A program made the translations under genes and the position numbers. Below the pieces are notes generated by a model. It made no database searches. It saw only the letters and a program-made list of their open reading frames with translations, and was not told where the DNA came from. This document shows positions 57,864 to 64,000 of a stretch of DNA of 64,000 nucleotides, piece after piece. Position 1 is the first letter of the stretch. Each line of letters starts with the position of its first letter. The stretch is taken from assembly GCA_010909165.1 (NCBI GenBank), contig MU008212.1, forward strand, positions 1 to 64,000, read 5' to 3'. This DNA is from Anthoceros angustus (taxonomy: Eukaryota > Streptophyta > Anthocerotopsida > Anthocerotales > Anthocerotaceae).

Positions 57864-60800
57864 ATGGAGGCCGAAAGGAATTCTTTGACTAGAAGATTAG
57901 GCGTGTTGCGGAGGCATCTGCGGGAGGATGCTGGAGGTCCGACAGGCTTGTGGAGGAGTGTGTGTCTCCAGTACGCTCCTCCGAAGGGTGTTTCAGGTAT
58001 GTGCTGTTTAATTACTCGAATTCGGTTCGGCTGGGGCTCTTGCCGGTGACGGATGGGAGTATGGATTTTCCTGTATGTGTGAATCTGAATCAACAACAGA
58101 TCTGAACCTCGAGCTGAATGGAGAAAGAGAGGCTTGATTGGTGGTTGTTTGTTCTCTGATCTCTTTGCAGTGTTTGATATCTCGAAGATGAGGCAGTTGA
58201 TGGACGGCCACAATCTGGAGGAACGTGATCGTGTGTTTGAACTTATGGCTAGTAGTGAGCTCTTTCAGTTGAAAAGATAGCAGATACTGTATACGTTTTC
58301 CCGGACCACAATGAGCCCATGGAAGTGCAGAGGAGAAAACGTTGAAGAGAATCTTTTTAAGGGATAGAGGACTTTTCAGGAACTGGACGAGGGGTACTCA
58401 GAGGACAGCGCACGCAGGCAGGCCCAGCATGAGTGCTTGTCCATCTACGACCATTCCCTTGCCATCAAGCTGGGAGTTCACTTTCACCTCTGGTATGCGA
58501 TCCAAAGGGGTCGTCTGTTGGGGCTTTCAAGGAGAAGATGTGTGTTCAGCTGTGCTGCTGGACGGGGTGTTTCAGAGGAGAATGGTGCAGGATGTTGCAG
58601 TTTTGCTAACAGTTTTGGGCATGTGCTGCGATGTAGGGGAGGAGCTGTTCAGTTTCTCGGTACCAAAAGGCACCATGACAAATGGCTGGAGCTCACTGAG
58701 AACTTTGGTGTCGTGGGATCCTTCTCAATGAGTGAGCTTGGGCACGGGAGTAATGTAAGTCTCGCTGTTGTTGCATGTCCCGATTTGATTTTGCTTGTAC
58801 TTCCTATGTATTCTGACTCTGCAGCTGCACGGTACGTGGGATCGAGACAGTTACAACCTATGACTCGTCAACACAAGAGTTTATAATCAACACTCCTTGT
58901 GAGTCCGCCCAGAAGTACTGGATTGGTGGTGCAGCTCTGGTAGGTACCGAGTCAGAAGCACATGGCTTTGTGAATGAAAGCAGTCTCTACTTGCGATTTA
59001 TGATCTTGTGTGTCCGGATCCTGGTTTTAAGATCCCTTTCTGTCTCTGCACAGCACTCTACACACACAATCGTCTTTTCCCAGCTCGAAATTAATGGAGG
59101 AACGAAGGTGTGCATGCATTCATTGCACAAATCAGGGACAGAAGTGGCAATGTGCTGCCTGGGGTCCGTATTGCCGACTGTGGACACAAGATTGGTCTCA
59201 ACAGGAGTAGACAATGGGCGTGTCTGGTAACTTTCATCAGCATTCAAATTCATCCACCCTATGTTTTTGCTGTAGCAAGGAAGTGTAGTAATCTCTCATT
59301 CTGTTGGGCAGGTTTGACCGTAAGAGGGTTCCAAGGAGAATCTTCTGAACTCAGTGGCCGATGTAACGCCTGATGGACAGTACGTGAGTGCCATCAAGGA
59401 TCCGGACCAGGTGAGACTAGAAGCTCATGATGGGTGACTAGAAAAAGTTTTCTGTGATAGCATTCCTTGGTTTTATATCTTATGTTCATAGGTGCCTTAG
59501 GTAGGGAAGTGGCACTGACCATACTATCAATCTTTGGTTTCCAGAGGTTTGGTGCGTTTATGGCTCCCTTAACTTCTGGACGTGTTATCATTGCAGCAAA
59601 TGCTATCCATGTGGCTAAGGTGTGCAAGTCTTCATCTATTTACATAGGACCTACGGTTTTTACCTGGCTCTGTTGTTTTGGTGCTGATCTCTGGATCTGG
59701 CTGTTCAGATTGGTGTAGTTACTGCCATTCGATATGGATTGACTCGCAGAGCATTTTCCTTGGCACCTAATGCTGATGAAACGCTGCTCCTGGACTATCC
59801 CAGCCATCAACGTCGCTTGCTGCCCTTGTTAGCCAAAACGTGAGACCAGTTTCGTTTTCGCCTTCGCTCTTTCTGTTGCTAGCAGCTCTTACCTCGATCC
59901 TCCTACTCGGTGCTTACTGGCATGCACAGATACGTCATGGGCTTCGCTGCCAATGATCTTAAGCAGATGTATATACGTAGACGCCCATCTGATGCCAAAA
60001 GCATCCATGTCGTGTCAAGTGGATACAAAGCCATGTTCTCCTGGCACAACATTCGAAGTCTCCAGGTACGTGTCTCACTTTTCCTCAGATCTGTCCGTGC
60101 CCTGAACCAACCAGTTTTGCCTGTTTGCATCCTCTTGATTTCACGTTCCTGCTACAGGAGTGTCGTGAAGCTTGTGGTGGTCAGGGGCTGAAGACCGATA
60201 ACAGGATCGGACAGCTGAAAGCTGAATACGATGTTCAGCTGACATTCGAAGGGGACAACAATGTCTTGATGCAGCAGGTACCAGTAGTAGACCTCACGGT
60301 GTCCCTGCATCTGTCTTCGTGTCCTGACGGCTCTTTGTTTCTTCATATCAGGTGAGCAAGGCTTTATTGGGTGATTACCTCACAGCCAAAAAGAAGCAGA
60401 TTCCCCTCGAGGGTCTGGGCATGGAGCACATGAACGGCCCCAAGCCAGTGGTTCCAGCTACTTTCACCAGGGAACTTTTACGGGACAAGAATTTCCAAGT
60501 AAGCCGTTTCTGTCACAATTTTGGTACCTTACTGCTGGGCTCTCAGCGTGACTTGCCAGCTAATCCTGGAAACGCCCACCCACCTTCCCTTCCTTTTCTC
60601 CACAGGTTGCCTTATTCCAACTGCGGGAACGTGATCTCCTGGAGCGGTTGGCCTCAGAAGTCAACAGCTTAGTTATGGCAGGGAGACCTTTTGCATATGC
60701 CGCAATCGATGTAAGCACACCTACGTCTCTCTCCTTTCATGTTACGTCTAGAGTTGTTTCCTTAACGTTTCCTTTCTGTGATCGACCAGACCTACCAACT

Positions 60801-61316
60801 GGCTGAGGCTCTAGGTCGAGCCTACTCAGAAAGGTCTGTACTCCTCTGCGGCATCGCCGCTGAAGAGGCCCAATCGGGTTCAATAAAGGTGAGATCACCA
60901 GTCCCTCTCCAGACGTGACCCACAAATCTCATTTCACGGAATCAACACCTCCAACGCAATCTCGTAATGTACGCAGGATGTTCTCGGTCTGTTGAGGACT
61001 CTCTACGTGGTGTCCATCATGGATGAAGACCCCGTCTTCCTCAGGTACCCACAACAACTACTCCCTCCCCCCCAGCCTTCACTCCCTCGGTTCCTCACTC
61101 TTACCTTGCCCTCGCAGATACGGGTATGTCACACCCTCCCAGTCCCAAGCCACTCTCAAGGAGATCACGGAGCTGTGCAAGGAAGTCCGGCCTCACGCGC
61201 TTTCCCTTGTGGACTCCTTGGGGATACCTATGGGCTTCCTCGGCCCCATTGCCCACGACTGGCTGGAAGCCAACAAGTGGGAACACGCGGAGGGCAAGAA
61301 ATATTCCCGTGTATAA
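57864..61316 (+). CDS. ACX3: Peroxisomal acyl-CoA oxidase, ACX3 type
   Basis: It oxidises acyl-CoA to trans-2-enoyl-CoA with FAD, giving H2O2, the first step of peroxisomal beta-oxidation; ACX3 enzymes prefer medium chains. Exon 1 (57864-57996) holds a PTS2 peptide RLGVLRRHL at residues 11-19. Then come [34 protein letters not shown] (flavin site), GHKIGLNGVDNG and [16 protein letters not shown]. The 3' exons are clean: 59545-59619, 59709-59839, 59930-60065, 60158-60277, 60352-60498, 60606-60710, 60790-60888, 60977-61044 and 61118-61316. [12 protein letters not shown] carries the catalytic Glu. The protein ends SRV, not a strong PTS1. Up to 59942, inside the duplication, indels break the frame (stop near 58278; aaggagaat for aagggagaat near 59333; the acceptor cacag lost to cacgg near 58830). 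After 59942 there are none. Confidence 0.9.
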
Positions 61317-63061
61317 CTCCGTGCTGCTAATCTTTCACCGTCATTGGCCCTAGCATTCCAGCTTCCGTGCAGGGAACGTGTTCTCCGAGTACGGATTTCA
61401 CGTTGGGCTGCTGTGTTTTTCGTTCCATCCTTGAAGGTGTGCCATGGACCATCCTGCCGCTGCGTCTCTTCAAGCTTTGGTCATGGATCCAAACAAAATC
61501 TCCATACACTGCTGGAAATACCTTTGAGGCAACACATGTACACAAGAGGGGACAGGCTGGCTGTGGCATTCTGTAGCCTGAATAGGACTACCTAGTGAAA
61601 GGAAACAGCAGAAACAGGTCCCTTCAGACCTCCTTGATAGAGGAGCCAAACCGTCTTAAAGCACGGTTTCTAGGGCCTGCACAAACGCTCAGGTGTGAAG
61701 ACGATCTGCGAGATATCTGCGATCTCTGCCCAGTGAGTCTGCATACTGTTTACAGACTGGAAACTACACAGAAGAGACAAGGTCGGACCGGAACACCGGA
61801 GTAAACCGTTTTTCACTAAAATGTACCGCCCCCGTGCGGATAAGAACGCGCCTGCCCACGTTGTCCCGTTTGTGGCCCCGCTTTCCCCTCCTTCCGCCAG
61901 CCGGTCCGATGCGCTCCGGCCGCCACTTGTGGCCGTGCCAATTAAAGCGCAATTACTGGATATTATAAGAAGCATCCCAGAAAAAGCTGTCCAACTCCTC
62001 CTACGATGTTGCTTGCAGTCCGGTGGGATTTGGGCAGGTCTCATTCCCTCGCCGTATCAATAATCGAATCGTCCAGAAGCCAGCGTACAGAACCACTATG
62101 AAAAAAAAAAAGCCATCGTCAAGGACTTTAAAACCTGGATCCTTGATCCATTATGACAGGTAGTGTATGTATATTCGTAGCTGACAGCATTGGAGTAGGG
62201 ACCTGGGGAGGGCGGTGTTCGGGATAGGCACGCCGGACTCCCTTGTGCGACTTCTTGAGCGTAGGACGTATAAACTTTGATAGATGTAGTGGATTATATT
62301 AAATTTAATATATTAAATGGTAGGTTTGGGAGTCGATGTTAGATGGGAGCGGGGCGGTGGGAGAGAGTGGAATATCTGAATACACCTGAGAGAGAATGAA
62401 GGCGGAGGCGAACGGGGGGAATGGATGGGAGGAGTCGGGTCCGGGATGAATGCGCGTACATTGTGCTATTTATGGAATGGTTTAACCTGGAGGCCGGGCT
62501 GGAGATGATATCGGCGCTGAGTGGCCAGGTTGACCCATCCCCGTTTTCCATCGCACTTGCTGTTGCTGCCAGTGCCGAGCCGACGACGAGGCTGGCTAGG
62601 GCCGAAGGTGTCGACTCGGGCCCGTCCCTTCGTACCACCTTCCGCCTGCTGGCCGCTGCTTCGTGCGCCTGCCCGCCTGTGTGTGTTGTGTGTGTCTTTG
62701 GGAGAGACTGCCTCGTCTGCAGATCCTGCAGGGCATTATTCACATCGAGACGGGACCGGACGACCCCACCCTCTTCGTGTCGCAGATCACATCGAACTGT
62801 GCCATCACCGTCTCGTCCACTCCGAGCTGTGTGAGAGCGGAGATGAGATGAGGTGAGGTTTTGTGGGCGATAGAGAGGTTTGTGGGCGGTAAGAGATAGC
62901 CTTCCCGTATGCTGCTGGCAGGCCCGGTTGAGCGGCAGGAGGCGGAGGAGTACCTGGGCAAATGCGGTGCCTCGGCTCCTGCTGCTGCTGCTGCCGTGCG
63001 GGAGGAGGAGGGGCGGGAAGACAAGCAGGTGGGGTGGCGAAGATGACAAAGTTGGGTCGCC
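61317..63061. other. Intergenic: ACX3 3' flank and CDPK 5' region
   Basis: Includes an A run (62101-62111), an AT-rich palindrome-like attaaatttaatatattaaat (about 62295-62320), and GC-rich DNA upstream of CDPK. No gene is recognised. A 265-codon minus-strand reading at 62339-63136 overlaps the CDPK leader and has no domain. Confidence 0.5.
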
Positions 63062-63155
63062 ATGGGGAATACATGCTTGGGTTCTAGTGCGACCCCGAAG
63101 GGCGGCTTCTTCGCCGGGTTCTCCTTCTCCCAACAAGGAGATTCACAGCACTGGG

Positions 63156-63186
<31 letters not shown>

Positions 63187-64000
63187 GGTGCAAGGGCTAC
63201 ATCAACAACAGCAGCAGCAGCAGCAGCATCAACAGCCGCCGCAGCAGACTCCGTCGGCCCACTCCCCGGCCTCTACCTTGTCCCCATCCCCCAAGTTCCA
63301 GTCCTGCGAGAATCTGGACTTCGAAAATTTCCCTCTCCCCACCCAGCAGCAGCAGTTCCAGCTGCAGCCGGTCCATCACCACCGGCGGGGTTCTGGGTCC
63401 GCGGCCAGGGAACGGGATCGAGATCGAGATCGGGAAGGCCAGGCATCCAATCTGGGGAACGGACTGGGACTCGGGGAGTACATCACGCAGCAGACGGCGC
63501 CGGCAGCGAAGCACATTCCGCCTGTTGCTGGCCACCAGAAGCAGAAGCAAAAGGAGGCACAGAACAGTGGTGGGGTATCTGTACCAGCGGCCTTGCCTCA
63601 GGTGCTGATTCCGGCGCCGGCTCAGCCCTCGGATCTGGGGCTCGTGCCAGTGCAGCAGCCTCGGCAGCTGCAGCAGGTGGCGGGGATGAGGAGGACGGAG
63701 TCTCCGCGGAGCCTGACGTCGAGCGTGCTGCAGAGGCGGACGGAGGACCTGCGGGATCTCTATGCCTTGGGCCGGAAGTTGGGGCAGGGGCAGTTCGGGA
63801 CCACGTACCTGTGCATCGAGAAGGCCACGGGGCGGGAGTACGCGTGCAAGAGCATCGCCAAGCGGAAGCTCATCTCGCAGGAGGATGTGGATGACGTGCG
63901 GCGGGAGATCCAGATCATGCACCACCTGTCCGGCCACCCCAACGTGGTGACAATCAAGGGCGCTTACGAGGACTCGCAGTCCGTGCACCTGGTGATGGAG
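63062..64000 (+). CDS. Calcium-dependent protein kinase (CDPK), N-terminal part, cut by window end
   Basis: A Ser/Thr kinase that links calcium signals to phosphorylation; a full CDPK has kinase, autoinhibitory and four EF-hand parts. The frame is open for 313 codons to the window end without a break. The start MGNTCLGS is the CDPK acylation signal: Gly2 for myristoylation, Cys5 for palmitoylation, hence membrane attachment. A long variable domain (to about residue 230) is rich in Gln: nine CAG codons near 63170-63190, a second Gln run just after, and later QQQQ. It also has Ser/Pro and a short RDRDRD run. The kinase begins near [17 protein letters not shown] (about 233). The ATP lysine is in [11 protein letters not shown] (about 263) and the alpha-C glutamate in [11 protein letters not shown]. 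The text ends at the hinge (HLVME). It resembles the MGNTC group I CPKs. EF hands lie outside the window. Confidence 0.93.

Larger units (their letters stand above)
42831..59942 (+). repeat. Large tandem duplication, unit 2 (17.1 kb)
   Basis: Collinear partner of 23942-42827. It ends inside the ACX3 exon at tacgtcatgggc, after which single-copy ACX3 sequence continues. The Copia element in this unit lacks the internal repeats found in unit 1. Confidence 0.92.

Noticed and set aside
62339-63136. 265-codon minus-strand ORF
   Set aside because: Low-complexity Ser/Arg/Pro reading antisense to the CDPK leader and start; no domain.
63197-63988. 263-codon minus-strand ORF
   Set aside because: It is antisense to the clear CDPK reading frame, and its Leu/Arg runs come from the CAG repeats and GC-rich codons.

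Overview
The window looks like nuclear DNA of a land plant. It has spliced genes with GT-AG introns, a plastid-type tryptophan synthase beta chain, a germin-like protein, a peroxisomal ACX3-type acyl-CoA oxidase, a CDPK beginning MGNTC, and plant-type Copia and Gypsy LTR retrotransposons. The introns I could place are very short (about 73-157 bp) and coding DNA is GC-rich. That fits a compact-intron lycophyte such as Selaginella, but this is inference and not proven.

Layout. 1-16.9 kb is retrotransposon land: a minus-strand Copia element (232-7864), the 5' part of a minus-strand Gypsy element (PBS near 9440, gag to its left), two ~1 kb tandem duplications (11401-13553 and 14141-15920) and decayed sequence. 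17.0-18.26 kb is a tandem array of about 18 internally deleted tRNA-Tyr copies. 18.7-22.9 kb holds two intact divergent genes: tryptophan synthase beta (minus) and a rhodanese/dual-specificity phosphatase/FHA protein (plus). 23.94-59.94 kb is one large direct tandem duplication (units of 18.9 and 17.1 kb). Each unit carries, in order, a FAAL-like acyl-AMP ligase, a germin-like protein, a Copia element with the same 5-bp target-site duplication, and the first part of ACX3. The junction at 42828-42830 fuses the middle of an ACX3 exon to the first FAAL exon. Only unit 1 therefore has a FAAL start, and only unit 2 continues into a complete ACX3 3' half (to 61316). A CDPK begins at 63062 and runs off the window.

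Main interpretation. Genes or gene parts in single-copy DNA (TSB, the phosphatase, the last eight ACX3 exons, CDPK) read cleanly. Every gene part inside the duplication carries small indels, often at homopolymers, and the two copies often differ at them. In the transposons, CAG/CTG triplets are strongly depleted, and paired copies differ just where one copy has CAG or CTG. I read this as residual long-read errors in DNA that could not be polished because it is repeated, with a second error class at methylated CHG sites. The duplication may be real, or it may be two haplotypes placed end to end. The biology that stands out is the tRNA-Tyr array with its dispersed relatives, the three-domain phosphatase, the FAAL-like ligase, a conserved hairpin upstream of ACX3, and repeated tandem duplications with short microhomology at their edges.
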